Part shown: piece after piece, positions 45,330 to 54,005 of the stretch
Layout: every line of letters begins with the position of its first letter
How positions within the stretch are numbered: position 1 is the first letter of the stretch
NCBI GenBank assembly: GCA_963813435.1
Contig: CAWEYY010000004.1
Span: 248,001 to 312,000, forward strand
DNA length: 64,000 nt
Reading direction: 5' to 3'
Source of the DNA: AC-32 sp963813435
Lineage (GTDB): Bacteria > Actinomycetota > Thermoleophilia > Gaiellales > Gaiellaceae
The notes under the pieces: model-generated
Told to the model about the DNA's origin: nothing
Seen by the model: only the letters and a program-made list of their open reading frames with translations
The model's database searches: none
Position numbers and translations under genes: made by a program

Positions 45330-45515
45330 CTAGGGCAGGATGTTCGCAACGCTCTCGATCGCGTTCCGCACGTTGTCGGAGAGAAGCGTGATCGCTCCGA
45401 TCACGGCCAGGGTGATGACGGCGAGCACGACTCCGTACTCGGCCATGGTCTGGCCCTCCTCGCGCCGGCGCAGTGAATCGGCGGCGGCCTGCACGTAGGT
45501 GTAGAGCTTCAGCAT
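45330..45515 (-). CDS. flp: Flp-type major pilin
   Basis: 61 residues from ATG 45515, with GAGGAGGTG 6 bases upstream. Leader KLYTYVQAAADSLRRREEG is cleaved before QTMAEYGVVLAVITLAVIGA, with Glu at +5 and Tyr at +6 as in Flp pilins, and a short tail DNVRNAIESVANILP. Polymerises into the Flp/Tad pilus. First structural gene of the minus-strand Tad locus. Confidence 0.93.
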   Translation of the reverse strand: MLKLYTYVQAAADSLRRREEGQTMAEYGVVLAVITLAVIGAITLLSDNVRNAIESVANILP

Positions 45516-45532
45516 CTGGGTCACCTCCTCTC

Positions 45533-45643
45533 TCACTTCATCGCGCACGCCAGCGCGTGCGGCCTGCCCACGGGGAAGGTCCGGGGATGTCGTCGTAGGC
45601 CGGTAAGGAGCCTGTTGATCCTGCGGGCGATTCGTTTAGTCAC
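45533..45643 (-). CDS. Possible 36-codon leader ORF upstream of flp
   Basis: GTG 45643 with a GGAGGTG ribosome site, reading TKRIARRINRLLTGLRRHP and ending ALACAMK with TGA 18 bases before the flp ATG. Strongly basic, no family. Its ribosome site sits in a small hairpin CGGAG-GTGT-CTCCG. Could be a regulatory leader peptide or a chance frame. Confidence 0.3.
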   Translation of the reverse strand: MTKRIARRINRLLTGLRRHPRTFPVGRPHALACAMK

Positions 45644-45736
45644 GCCGGAGACACCTCCGAAATTCACTTGGCGTGGCCGCGCCGCCTGAATGGCTCAAGA
45701 TGCGCGGTTCATCGGTTCCGTCGAGCGGCCCTACCT

Positions 45737-45775
45737 ATCCCTCGAATTGGTGATTTCCCCGGGACATCCCTCGAA
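45737..45775. promoter_or_regulatory. Direct repeat ATCCCTCGAA x2 in the divergent Tad/peptidase promoter region
   Basis: Identical decamers at 45737-45746 and 45766-45775, 29 bp apart (nearly three helical turns), in the region between flp (minus) and the M15-like gene (plus). The spacing on one face of the helix would suit cooperative binding of a regulator. Confidence 0.35.
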
Positions 45776-45896
45776 CGGGGGAGGGCCACCCGGCTGAGTG
45801 GCTCGATATGGCTCAAGTCCGCTGGATGGTCGGCGGACCTCAAGAGATCCGCGCCGAATGGCGGCCCTCGGCGCCCGACCAAACGGGAGCAAAGGC

Positions 45897-47255
45897 ATGC
45901 CACGACGGAACTCTCTGACCAGGCGACTTCTCCGCCACCTCCTCCTCATCTCGCTGGCGAGCTGCCTCCTGGCGGTGTTCGGCCGGGGCTGGGACGAGTG
46001 GGACGAAGACGAAGACCCGAAGCCGCAGAAGCCGGCGCCGAACGCCGAGCCCGTCCGCAAGAGCAAGGGACGGCGCTTCGCAACCGCATTCACGTTCAGC
46101 GCCCTGTTCTTTGCCGGGCTGGCCCTCTCGGCCGGCGCGGGCAACAGCGTTCGCGCGCTGCTCGAGGACGGGACCACCGACGCCGCGTCCACGAGCACCG
46201 AGACGGACACGACGGGCACCACCACCGACCAGGCACCCATGGCCGTCGTCCACGCGACGAAGCTGCAGGCCCGCGAGGCCGCTCCGGCCGCAGCGTCGAA
46301 GCTGCTGACCGCGAAGGCCGTCGCCACCCGGGGCGCGTCCGTCGGCAACCTCCGGGCAGTCGACCGCGCAGACAAGCAGCCGGCCGTGAAGCACGAGACC
46401 GGCCAGCGCTCACATCCCAAGGCGAAGCACCAGAAGCTGCACAAGCAGGCCACGCCGAAGCAGCCGCTCGACGTCGAGGCAAGCCTCCCGGGCGCAACGG
46501 TCTGGCTGTACCAGGACTCGCCCGACCCCACGCCCCCGGCCGCACGCCTCCGCCTTCGCTTCGCTCGCGATCTCGTGAAGTTCTCGCGGCAGGCGCAGGT
46601 CGACTGGGCGTTCGTCCTGGCCGTGCTCCGCACCCAGGGCCACAACGGACGGGTTCCCGCCTCGCGCGCGAACCTGAAGGCGCTGGCACTCCATCTCGGA
46701 TCGCTCGGCGGTCGCCCGAACAGCTGGGCAGTCGCGCTGTCGTACTCGAGCGACACGGCCTTCGCCGACCGCACGGTGGCGCTCCGCCACTACTACCGCG
46801 CGGTCGGGATGGCGAGCCTCGTCTACGGGCTCCGGTCGCAGAAGAAGGATCTCGAGGACCGCGTGCTGCACGACGACCGCATCCAGATCTACTCCGGCGG
46901 TCGCCACGACATCGCAACGCACCGTGTCGACGTCCGTGTCCTCGCGGCGATGCTCTACCTCGCCGGGACCTACGGCGAGGTCACGGTCTCGTGCCTGATC
47001 AGCGGGCACCACCTCTACGCCAGGCCGGGTCACATCTCGGCGCACATCTACGGCCGCGCTATGGACATCGCGGCGCTCGGAAACGTGTCCATGTTCGGGC
47101 ACCAGCAGCCGGGCGGCGTGACCGAGCGGGCCGTTCGGGCCCTCCTGATGCTCCCGGGGAGGATGCTTCCGGCGCAGGTGATCTCGCTGCTCGGGCTCGG
47201 CGGGCCTTCCTTCCCGCTGGCCAACCACTACGACCACATCCACGTGGGGTACTAG
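45897..47255 (+). CDS. M15/D-Ala-D-Ala-carboxypeptidase-fold secreted protein
   Basis: 452 residues from ATG 45897 (GGGAGCAAAGGC upstream). There is an N-terminal hydrophobic segment, an acidic patch (WDEWDEDEDP), a second membrane helix (FTFSALFFAGLALSAGAG), a Thr/Ala/Lys-rich linker, then a lysozyme-like helical part (VDWAFVLAVLRTQGHNG) and a C-terminal zinc-peptidase pattern: HISAHIYGRAMDIAAL and YDHIHVGY, the SxHxxGxAxD plus HxH set of M15 peptidases. Probably trims peptidoglycan near the Tad machine. Divergent from flp; the last base of its TAG stop is the first base of the next start. Confidence 0.72.
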   Translation: MPRRNSLTRRLLRHLLLISLASCLLAVFGRGWDEWDEDEDPKPQKPAPNAEPVRKSKGRRFATAFTFSALFFAGLALSAGAGNSVRALLEDGTTDAASTSTETDTTGTTTDQAPMAVVHATKLQAREAAPAAASKLLTAKAVATRGASVGNLRAVDRADKQPAVKHETGQRSHPKAKHQKLHKQATPKQPLDVEASLPGATVWLYQDSPDPTPPAARLRLRFARDLVKFSRQAQVDWAFVLAVLRTQGHNGRVPASRANLKALALHLGSLGGRPNSWAVALSYSSDTAFADRTVALRHYYRAVGMASLVYGLRSQKKDLEDRVLHDDRIQIYSGGRHDIATHRVDVRVLAAMLYLAGTYGEVTVSCLISGHHLYARPGHISAHIYGRAMDIAALGNVSMFGHQQPGGVTERAVRALLMLPGRMLPAQVISLLGLGGPSFPLANHYDHIHVGY

Positions 47256-47629
47256 TGCCGCACGATTTGCCCCAGTTCGCGCTCGCGAGTGACGACGGAA
47301 CCGTCGTCTGCGAACGGTGTCTCCTCGCGGAGACGCCGTTCGCGCGCGTGCGCGGCCTGCTCGGCAGGCGCGGCCTGCCGGCCGGGGAGGGACTCCTGCT
47401 CCGGCCGGCGGCCTCGATTCACACGGCGTTCATGCGCTTCGCGATCGACGTTGTCTTCCTCGATCGCTCCGACCGCGTGGTCAAGGTCGCCCCGACCATG
47501 AAACCGTGGCGCCTGACCTCGTGCCGCAAGGCGCGCGCGGCGCTCGAGCTTCCGGCAGGCGAGGCCTCTCGCCGCGGCATCCAGCCCGGCGTCTCGCTGA
47601 CGCGGATCTGGCCGAAGCCGGCCGTCTGA
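47255..47629 (+). CDS. DUF192 family protein
   Basis: 124 residues matching DUF192: RVRGLLGRRGLPAGEGLLL, SIHTAFMRFAIDVVFLD, VKVAPTMKPWRLTSCRKARA, LELPAGEASRRGIQPG. Usually exported or found with pilus genes, function unknown; no signal peptide here. GTG 47255 overlaps the stop of the M15-like gene (TAGTG), so translation is coupled. Confidence 0.88.
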   Translation: MPHDLPQFALASDDGTVVCERCLLAETPFARVRGLLGRRGLPAGEGLLLRPAASIHTAFMRFAIDVVFLDRSDRVVKVAPTMKPWRLTSCRKARAALELPAGEASRRGIQPGVSLTRIWPKPAV

Positions 47630-47636
47630 CCGGACA

Positions 47637-47656
47637 CAAGTAACAGACTGTTGCTA
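47637..47656. promoter_or_regulatory. GTAACA palindrome, site 1 (upstream of hpnC)
   Basis: CAAGTAACAGACTGTTGCTA, a near-perfect inverted repeat (GTAACA / TGTTGC) ending 30 bp before the hpnC ATG. Two closely similar sites occur at 55431 and 57105. Fits an operator for a dimeric repressor acting on the hopanoid operon. Confidence 0.6.
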
Positions 47657-47686
47657 AGTGTTTGACGGCGCGGGTCGCGGCGCGCC

Positions 47687-48610
47687 ATGGTTTCCCGCGT
47701 GGACCCGGCCTCGGCCAGCGCCGTCGCGGAGCGGGCGCGCACGGAGAACTTCCCCGTCGCGTCGCTGATCTTCCCGCGCGCGGTGAGGCCGCACCTGCGC
47801 GCGATCTACGGGTTCGCGCGGCTCGTCGACATCCTCGGCGACGAGTTCGAGGCCAACCGGCCGGACGGCACGAGACGCTCGTCTGCCCAAGAGTGTGTGT
47901 CAGCCGGAGACCCGGGCAGAGCCCGCGTCTCCTCTGAAGCGACGTCGACAAGCGACGTCGTAGCCGATCGGCTCGAGGCGCTCGACGAGCTGGAGGGCGA
48001 GCTCGCCGCCTGCTACGACGGCGAGCCGGACTGGGCGGTGATGCGCCAGCTGCAGCCGACGATTCGTGCGTACGACCTCCCGCGCGAGCCGTTTCTGCGC
48101 CTGATCGAGGCGAACCGGATGGATCAGCGGATCTCGGAGTACGAGACCTGGGCCGACCTCAAGGGCTACTGCATTCACTCGGCCGACCCCGTAGGCCGGC
48201 TCGTACTCGGGGTGCTCGACCGGTACGAGGCCGACCTGATCGCGCTCTCCGACGATGTCTGCACGGGCCTCCAGCTCGTCAACTTCCTCCAGGACGTTCC
48301 GCGCGACCTCGCGCTCGGGCGCGTCTACCTGCCGGCCGAGGACCGTCGGGGGTTCGGCGTGACCGAGCTCGACGGGCCGAACGAGCCGCTTCGCCGCCTG
48401 CTCGTCTTCGAGGCCGAGCGGGCGCGTGGCCTGCTCGCGTCGGGCGAGGACCTGCGGCGTGCGCTCGGCGGGCGCATCGGCCTGGCGGTCGCCCTGTTCG
48501 CCCGCGGCGGGCTCGCGGCCCTCGCGGCCCTGGACCGGGCCGAGTGGGACATCTTCAACGGGCGGCCGCGCCCGTCGCGCGCGCGGCTGGCGCTCGCGGT
48601 GATCCGGTGA
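47687..48610 (+). CDS. hpnC: Hydroxysqualene synthase (HpnC), with repeat-derived insertion
   Basis: 307 residues, trans-isoprenyl (squalene/phytoene synthase) fold. First Asp motif ARLVDILGDE, second motif LVNFLQDVPRDLALGRVYLP. HpnC converts presqualene diphosphate to hydroxysqualene. About 36 residues between the first Asp motif and the helix DRLEALDELEGELAACY (text GTRRSSAQECVSAGDPGRAR and on) have no place in the family; their DNA (47893-47962) resembles the two-hairpin repeat seen between other genes. The first gene of a run whose stops and starts overlap by four bases. ATG 47687. Confidence 0.9.
   Translation: MVSRVDPASASAVAERARTENFPVASLIFPRAVRPHLRAIYGFARLVDILGDEFEANRPDGTRRSSAQECVSAGDPGRARVSSEATSTSDVVADRLEALDELEGELAACYDGEPDWAVMRQLQPTIRAYDLPREPFLRLIEANRMDQRISEYETWADLKGYCIHSADPVGRLVLGVLDRYEADLIALSDDVCTGLQLVNFLQDVPRDLALGRVYLPAEDRRGFGVTELDGPNEPLRRLLVFEAERARGLLASGEDLRRALGGRIGLAVALFARGGLAALAALDRAEWDIFNGRPRPSRARLALAVIR
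47893..47962 (+). repeat. Two-hairpin dispersed repeat, diverged copy D, inside hpnC
   Basis: Hairpin 1 GGAGACCCGGGC-AGA-GCCCGCGTCTCC at 47906-47932 (11 of 12 paired) and hairpin 2 GACGTCG-ACAAG-CGACGTC at 47941-47959 (7 of 7). Relative to copies A and B the stem positions differ in matched pairs (GGACGC/GCGTCC versus GGAGAC/GTCTCC). In frame with hpnC. Confidence 0.55.
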
Positions 48611-49425
48611 ACGTCGATGCCGCGTACGCGGAGGTCGAGCGGATTACCCGCCGCGAGGCTCGCAACTTCGCGTACGGGATCATGGTGCTCCCGCGACCGA
48701 AGCGGCGCGCGATCGCCGCCATCTACGCGTTCGCACGGCTCGTGGACGACATCGCCGACGGCGAGCTCGCCGACCTGGAGAAGCGCGCAGGCCTCGAGGA
48801 GCTGCACGCGGCGCTCGACTCGACGCCGGACGACGCGGTGTTCGTCGCGCTCGCGGACGCGCGCTCCCGCTACCCGATTCCCGTCCAGGCGCTGCACGAC
48901 CTCGTCGACGGCGGCCTCCAGGACACGGAGCAGCGGCGCTACGCCGACTTCGAGTCGCTGCACGGGTACTGCAGGCACGTCGCGGGCGCGGTTGGCGTCG
49001 CGTGCGTCGCCGTCTACGGTTCGGACGAGGTCGAGCGCGCGGAGACCCTCGGCGTCGCGCTCCAGCTGATCAACATCATCCGGGACGTCCGCGAGGACTG
49101 GGGGCTCGGCCGCGTCTATCTCCCGCAGGACGAGCTCGCGGCCTACGGCGTCTCCGAGGACGACATCGCAGCCGGGCGCGTCACGCCCGAATGGCAGGCG
49201 CTGCTCGGGTTCCAGGCCGCGCGGGCGCGCGCGTACCTCGAGGACGGGCTCACGCTGCTTCCGTCACTCGACGGTCGCAGCGCCGCCTGCGTCGGCACGT
49301 TCGCGGGCCTCTACCGTGCGACACTTGACCGCATCGAAGCTCGTGGATTCGACGTGTTCGACGGCTCCCTGCGGCTCTCGCCGCTGACCAAGCTGCGCAT
49401 CGTCGGAGCGGGGCTGCTCCGATGA
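48607..49425 (+). CDS. hpnD: Presqualene diphosphate synthase (HpnD)
   Basis: 272 residues. Both Asp motifs are intact: YAFARLVDDIADGELADLEK and LQLINIIRDVREDWGLGRVY, with the CxH-type helix HGYCRHVAGAVGVACVAVYG. It condenses two farnesyl diphosphates to presqualene diphosphate. GTG 48607 overlaps the hpnC stop (GTGA). Paralogous to hpnC but more conserved and without the insertion. Confidence 0.92.
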   Translation: MNVDAAYAEVERITRREARNFAYGIMVLPRPKRRAIAAIYAFARLVDDIADGELADLEKRAGLEELHAALDSTPDDAVFVALADARSRYPIPVQALHDLVDGGLQDTEQRRYADFESLHGYCRHVAGAVGVACVAVYGSDEVERAETLGVALQLINIIRDVREDWGLGRVYLPQDELAAYGVSEDDIAAGRVTPEWQALLGFQAARARAYLEDGLTLLPSLDGRSAACVGTFAGLYRATLDRIEARGFDVFDGSLRLSPLTKLRIVGAGLLR

Positions 49426-50651
49426 GAGCAGCGGTCGTGGGAGGAGGGCTCGCCGGCCTGAGCGCGGCTCTCGAGCTGGTCGACGCCGGCCACGAGGTGA
49501 CGCTGTACGAGGCGCGGCCGACGCTCGGAGGCGCGGTCCAGACCCTGCCGAGGCGCGAGGGCGATCCCGAGCCGCCGCCGGACAACGGGCAGCACATCGC
49601 GCTCGGCTGTTTCACCGAGTACCTGCGCTTCCTCGCGCGGATCGGCGAGAGCGGCTCGGTCCGGCGCCAGCCGCTCGAGCTGACCGTGATCGACGAGCAC
49701 GGGCGGATGGCCGAGATCAAGCGCTCCGGCCCCGCCCTGCTGCGGTACCGGCACATCTCGCTCGGCGAGCGCGTGCGGGTCGTCAAGGCGCTCGTGCACT
49801 GGAGCAAGAGCACGCGCGCGCAGACCTTCGGGGCCGAGCTTCGCGCGCGTGGGCAGTCGGAGCGCGCGGTCGAGCGCTTCTGGGACGTCTTCATCCGGCC
49901 GGCGCTCAACCTGCGGGCCGACGAGGCGAGCGCGGAGGCGGGCGTTTTCACCGTCAAGACCGCGCTCCTGGGCTCGAAGGGGGATTCCGACCTCGTCCTG
50001 CCGGTCCGCCCGCTCGGGGAGATGCACGGCGAAGCCGCGCACCGGGCGCTCGAGGCCGCGGGCGCGACCATCGAGACCGGCACTCGCGTCACCAGCCTCG
50101 ACACCCTCGACGCGGACGCGATCGTCGTGGCCGTCCCGCCCGCCGAGTCCGCCCGCCTGCTCGGCGAGCCGGATCCGGAGCTCGAGGACTCCCCGATCGT
50201 GAGCGTGCACCTGCTCTTCGACCGCCGGCTGCTGCGCCAACCGCTTGCCGCGCTCCTCGGCAGCTCCGCTCACTGGCTCTTCGACCGCGGCCTGCTGACC
50301 GGGCACGAGCCGGAGCAGGGCCAGTATTTGACAGTCGTCTCCTCCGGCGCGCCCGAGCTGGAGGCGCTCCGGGGCCGCGAGCTCGTCGACCTGATCGCGG
50401 GCTCCGTGACCGAGCGCCTCGGCCCGGCCGAGCTGCTCTGGTCCCGCGTCAGCCGCGAGCCCGCGGCCACGATCGCGGTCCGTCCGGGTACCGAAGCACG
50501 GCGCCGGGGGCCGCAGACGGGCCGCGCGAACATCACGCGCGCGGGCGCCTGGACCGCCACGGGCTGGCCGCCCACCATGGAGGGAGCCGTCAGAAGCGGT
50601 CGCGCGGCCGCCCGCGCGCTGGCAAGCTCACGGGAGGAGGTGGCCGCGTGA
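49422..50651 (+). CDS. hpnE: Hydroxysqualene dehydroxylase (HpnE), FAD-dependent
   Basis: 409 residues. FAD-binding RAAVVGGGLAGLSAALELVD and YEARPTLGGAVQTLPRRE; a substrate domain; a C-terminal TIAVRPGTEARRRGPQTGR, then GAWTATGWPPTMEGAVRSGR closing the FAD site. It reduces hydroxysqualene to squalene. ATG 49422 overlaps the hpnD stop (ATGA). Confidence 0.92.
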   Translation: MRAAVVGGGLAGLSAALELVDAGHEVTLYEARPTLGGAVQTLPRREGDPEPPPDNGQHIALGCFTEYLRFLARIGESGSVRRQPLELTVIDEHGRMAEIKRSGPALLRYRHISLGERVRVVKALVHWSKSTRAQTFGAELRARGQSERAVERFWDVFIRPALNLRADEASAEAGVFTVKTALLGSKGDSDLVLPVRPLGEMHGEAAHRALEAAGATIETGTRVTSLDTLDADAIVVAVPPAESARLLGEPDPELEDSPIVSVHLLFDRRLLRQPLAALLGSSAHWLFDRGLLTGHEPEQGQYLTVVSSGAPELEALRGRELVDLIAGSVTERLGPAELLWSRVSREPAATIAVRPGTEARRRGPQTGRANITRAGAWTATGWPPTMEGAVRSGRAAARALASSREEVAA

Positions 50652-52438
50652 CGCTCGCAACCCAGGGGATCGAGACGCGCATCGACTCGGCGATCGACGC
50701 CGCGACCGACCGCCTGCTCGCGCTGCAGCACCCCGACGGCTGGTGGGTCGGCGAGCTCGAGTCGAACGCGACGATGGTTGCGCAGCACCTCTTCTGGCAC
50801 CACGTCCTCGGCCTGCGTACGCCCGAGCTCGACCGCAAGATCGCGAACGAGCTCCTGGCGCGGCAGCGCGACGACGGCACCTGGTCGATCTGGTTCGACG
50901 GCCCGCCCGACCTGTCGACGTCCGTCGAGGCGTACACCGCGTTGAAGCTCGCGGGCATCGACCCGGGCCCGAAGGCGCGCGACTACATCCGCTCCCGCGG
51001 GGGTATCCCGCGAACACGGATCTTCACGAAGTGCTTCCTCGCCCTCCTAGGGCAGTGGCCGTGGCAGCGGATCACGCCGATCCCGGTCGGGCTCGTCCTG
51101 CTTCCGCCCCGAGCGCCGTTCTCGATCTACAACTTCGCCTGCTGGGCGCGGGGCACCTTCGTCCCGCTCGCCGCCTGCCGCGCCCTTCGGCCCGTTCGCG
51201 GTTCGGACATCGACCTGCGCGAGATCGGCGCGCGGCCCGGGAAGAGAAAGGCGCCCCCGCGGTTCTCGCGCGTGAGGCGGGCTGCGATCGCCGAGGCCGA
51301 GCGCTGGGTGCGCGAGCACCAGGAGGCGGACGGCTCCTGGGGCGGGATCCAGCCTCCGTGGGTCTGGTCGATCCTCATGCTTGCCGCACTCGGGCACGGC
51401 TTCGAGGACGAGACGCTCAGGCGCGCGGTCGAGGGCTGGGAGGGCTTCACGATCGACGAGGACGACCGGCTCCGCCCCGAGGCCTGTCAGTCGCCCGTCT
51501 GGGACACGGGACTGGCAACGCTGGCGCTGCGCGACTCCGGCCTCGGGCCTGAGCATCCTGCGCTCGTCCGCGCTGCCGACTGGCTGATCGGCGAGGAGGT
51601 CACGGTTCCGGGCGACTGGTCCGTGCGCAAACCCGACCTCGCCCCGGGCGGCTGGGCGTTCGAGTTCCAGAACGACCTCTACCCGGACGTCGACGACAGC
51701 GCCGTCGTCGCGCTCGCGCTGCGCCGCTGCCACCGCGGCCACGAGGCGGTCGAGCGCGCGCTCGCCTGGACGGCCGGGATGCAGTCGCGCAGCGGCGGCT
51801 GGGGCGCGTTCGACGTCGACAACGAGGCGTTCTGGCTCTACAGGCTCCCGTTCTGCGACTTCGGCAAGGTCACGGACGAGCCGAGCGCCGACGTGACCGC
51901 GCATGCGCTCGAAGCGCTCGCCGCGGAGGACGGCTACGACGACGTCGTGGCAAAGGGCCTCGACTGGCTCCTCGCCGAGCAGGAGCCCGACGGCTCGTGG
52001 TTCGGCCGCTGGGGCGTGAACCACATTTACGGTACCGCCGCCGCGCTCCCGGCCCTCGAGGCCTGCGGCGTCGACCCCGGCCGCCCGGAGATACGCCGAG
52101 CGGTCGCGTGGCTCGACTCCGTGCAGAACGAGGACGGCGGCTTCGGCGAGGACATCCGGTCGTACGGCGAACCGGCCCTCCGCGGCCGCGGCGTCAGCAC
52201 GCCTTCCCAGACCGCCTGGGCGCTACTGGCCTACGTCGCTGCAGGCGAGGCCGAACGCGGGGCAGCAACCCGCGCCGCGGAGTGGCTCTGCGCCGCGCAG
52301 GACGATCACGGCGACTGGGCGGAGAACCACTACACAGGGACCGGCTTTCCGCTTGACTTCATGATTCGCTACCACCTCTACCGGCTGCACTTTCCGCTGC
52401 TCGCACTCGGTCGTCTACGAGAAAGGCTTTCCCGATGA
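50648..52438 (+). CDS. shc: Squalene-hopene cyclase
   Basis: 596 residues with the alpha-alpha toroid repeats (several QW-type motifs such as QHPDGWWVGE, QEADGSWGG, QEPDGSWFGRWG, QNEDGGFGED). The catalytic DxDD motif is YPDVDDSAVV near residue 347. Aromatic cavity text WIWFDGPPDLSTSVE and GTGFPLDFMIRYHLYRLHFP at the end. Cyclises squalene to hopene/hopanol, as a monotopic membrane enzyme. Slightly shorter than the usual 630. GTG 50648 overlaps the hpnE stop. Confidence 0.96.
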   Translation: MTLATQGIETRIDSAIDAATDRLLALQHPDGWWVGELESNATMVAQHLFWHHVLGLRTPELDRKIANELLARQRDDGTWSIWFDGPPDLSTSVEAYTALKLAGIDPGPKARDYIRSRGGIPRTRIFTKCFLALLGQWPWQRITPIPVGLVLLPPRAPFSIYNFACWARGTFVPLAACRALRPVRGSDIDLREIGARPGKRKAPPRFSRVRRAAIAEAERWVREHQEADGSWGGIQPPWVWSILMLAALGHGFEDETLRRAVEGWEGFTIDEDDRLRPEACQSPVWDTGLATLALRDSGLGPEHPALVRAADWLIGEEVTVPGDWSVRKPDLAPGGWAFEFQNDLYPDVDDSAVVALALRRCHRGHEAVERALAWTAGMQSRSGGWGAFDVDNEAFWLYRLPFCDFGKVTDEPSADVTAHALEALAAEDGYDDVVAKGLDWLLAEQEPDGSWFGRWGVNHIYGTAAALPALEACGVDPGRPEIRRAVAWLDSVQNEDGGFGEDIRSYGEPALRGRGVSTPSQTAWALLAYVAAGEAERGAATRAAEWLCAAQDDHGDWAENHYTGTGFPLDFMIRYHLYRLHFPLLALGRLRERLSR

Positions 52439-53439
52439 AATTCCCGCTCGGCTCGACGGTTCAGATCGCGAAGTACGTCGCCAAACAGCAGCGCAAGGGC
52501 GAGCGCTACCCGTTGGTGCTCATGCTCGAGCCGACGCTCGCCTGCAACATCGCCTGCATCGGCTGCGGGAAGATTCGCGAGTACGAGTCGAACAAGGCGC
52601 GGCTGTCGGTCGAGGAGTGCATCGACGCGGGCGTCCAGTGCCCGGCGCCGGTCGTTTCGATCTGCGGCGGTGAGCCGCTCGTCTTCAAGGGGATCGAGGA
52701 CGTCGTCGCCGGCTTCCTCGAGCTGAACAAGAACATCGAGCTCTGCACGAACGCGCTCCGGCTCGAGCAGTTCCTCGACGTCTTCGAACCGAACAAGCGC
52801 CTCACGTTCGTCGTGCACCTCGACGGGATGCGCGAGATCCACGACTACATCTGCGACTACCCGGGCCTGTGGGATATCGCGGTCGGCGCGATCGTCCAGG
52901 CTCGCGCGCGCGGTTTCCGAGTCACGACCAACACGACCGTCTTCAAGGAGACGGAAGTCGAGGACGTGATCCAGATGATGGATTACCTCACGAACGAGGT
53001 CGGCATCGACGGAATGCTCGTAGCGCCGGGCTACCAGTACTCGCAGATCGACCAGAACCTGACCATGACCCGGGAGGAGCACGAGGAGAAGTTCCGGGTG
53101 ATTCGCGCGTCCGCGCGTAAGAACGGCTACCGCTGGCTCGCGACCCCGATCTATCAGGACTTCCTCTCGGGCGACCGCAAGCTGCCGTGCGCGCCGTGGG
53201 GCTCGATCACGCGCAACCCGTACGGGTGGAAGGGCCCGTGCTACCTGCTGACGGACGGGATCTTCCCGACCTACGACGCGCTGCTCGAGGGGATCGAGTG
53301 GGAGGACTACGGGCCTGGCAACGACCCGCGCTGCGAGCACTGCGGGATCCACTCCGGGTTCGAGCCGTCGGCCGCGTTCGAGGCCGCCGGCAGCATGAGG
53401 GAGGGTGTCCGCAGCGCCGCATGGACGCTGACCGGGTGA
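52435..53439 (+). CDS. hpnH: Adenosyl-hopene transferase HpnH (radical SAM)
   Basis: 334 residues. Radical-SAM cluster motif in TLACNIACIGCGKIREYES, then CGGEPLVFKGIEDVVAGFLE, HLDGMREIHDYICDYPGLW, and a SPASM-like Cys-rich end DPRCEHCGIHSGFEPSAAFE. It adds an adenosyl group from SAM to hopene, the first step of C35 hopanoid side-chain building. ATG 52435 overlaps the shc stop. Confidence 0.95.
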   Translation: MKFPLGSTVQIAKYVAKQQRKGERYPLVLMLEPTLACNIACIGCGKIREYESNKARLSVEECIDAGVQCPAPVVSICGGEPLVFKGIEDVVAGFLELNKNIELCTNALRLEQFLDVFEPNKRLTFVVHLDGMREIHDYICDYPGLWDIAVGAIVQARARGFRVTTNTTVFKETEVEDVIQMMDYLTNEVGIDGMLVAPGYQYSQIDQNLTMTREEHEEKFRVIRASARKNGYRWLATPIYQDFLSGDRKLPCAPWGSITRNPYGWKGPCYLLTDGIFPTYDALLEGIEWEDYGPGNDPRCEHCGIHSGFEPSAAFEAAGSMREGVRSAAWTLTG

Positions 53440-54005
53440 CGCTCGCCTGCGCGACGACTGCCGAGCTCCGCGCCGCCCGCCGTGCCGGCAAGCGGGGCGC
53501 GCTCGTCGGGCTGGGCGCCGTGATCGGCGTGCCTGCGGGCGCGCTCGTCTCGTTCGGCCTCGCGGGTGCGCTGCGAGACGGCCTGCCCGCCGGGACCGTG
53601 CTCGACGCAACGCGGGTCGTCGACGCCGAGGGCTCGGTGCTCTGGGAGGGCGAGCCGCTCGGCGTCGGAGGGGCGCGCCCGGCGACGATCCTGGCGGCAA
53701 GCGCAGTCGTTGACGGCGCGGACGAGCGCCGCCGCCTGCACGAGCGCACCGGTGCGGACGCGGTCGACCTCGAGAGCGGCGAGCTCGCTCGCACCGGGCG
53801 CCTGCACGGCGTCCTGCGCGCGGTCAGCGACACACCCGACCGGCCGCTGAACGGGATCGCAGGCGCGGTCGGCCGCGACGGCGGCTACGACTGGAGCGGG
53901 CTCATGCGCGCGTTCGCGAAGGAGCCGCGCGGGTTCGCGCGCGCGGCCGGAGACGCGAGGCGCGCGCTGCGAAAGCTGACGGCGGCGGCGAAGGAGTGGG
54001 CGTGA
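53436..54005 (+). CDS. hpnG: Hopanoid-associated phosphorylase/nucleosidase (HpnG)
   Basis: 189 residues of nucleoside-phosphorylase type. Signature ERTGADAVDLESGELA corresponds to the substrate-ribose-binding VDMES motif of this fold; also FGLAGALRDGLPAGTVLDAT. HpnG removes adenine from adenosylhopane to give ribosylhopane. GTG 53436 overlaps the hpnH stop. Shorter than typical members, with the N-terminal strand somewhat abbreviated. Confidence 0.85.
   Translation: MTLACATTAELRAARRAGKRGALVGLGAVIGVPAGALVSFGLAGALRDGLPAGTVLDATRVVDAEGSVLWEGEPLGVGGARPATILAASAVVDGADERRRLHERTGADAVDLESGELARTGRLHGVLRAVSDTPDRPLNGIAGAVGRDGGYDWSGLMRAFAKEPRGFARAAGDARRALRKLTAAAKEWA

Noticed and set aside
45690..45820. 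Repeated ATGGCTCAAG words upstream of the M15-like gene
   Set aside because: Only two copies without symmetry or fixed spacing to a promoter; not enough to call a site.
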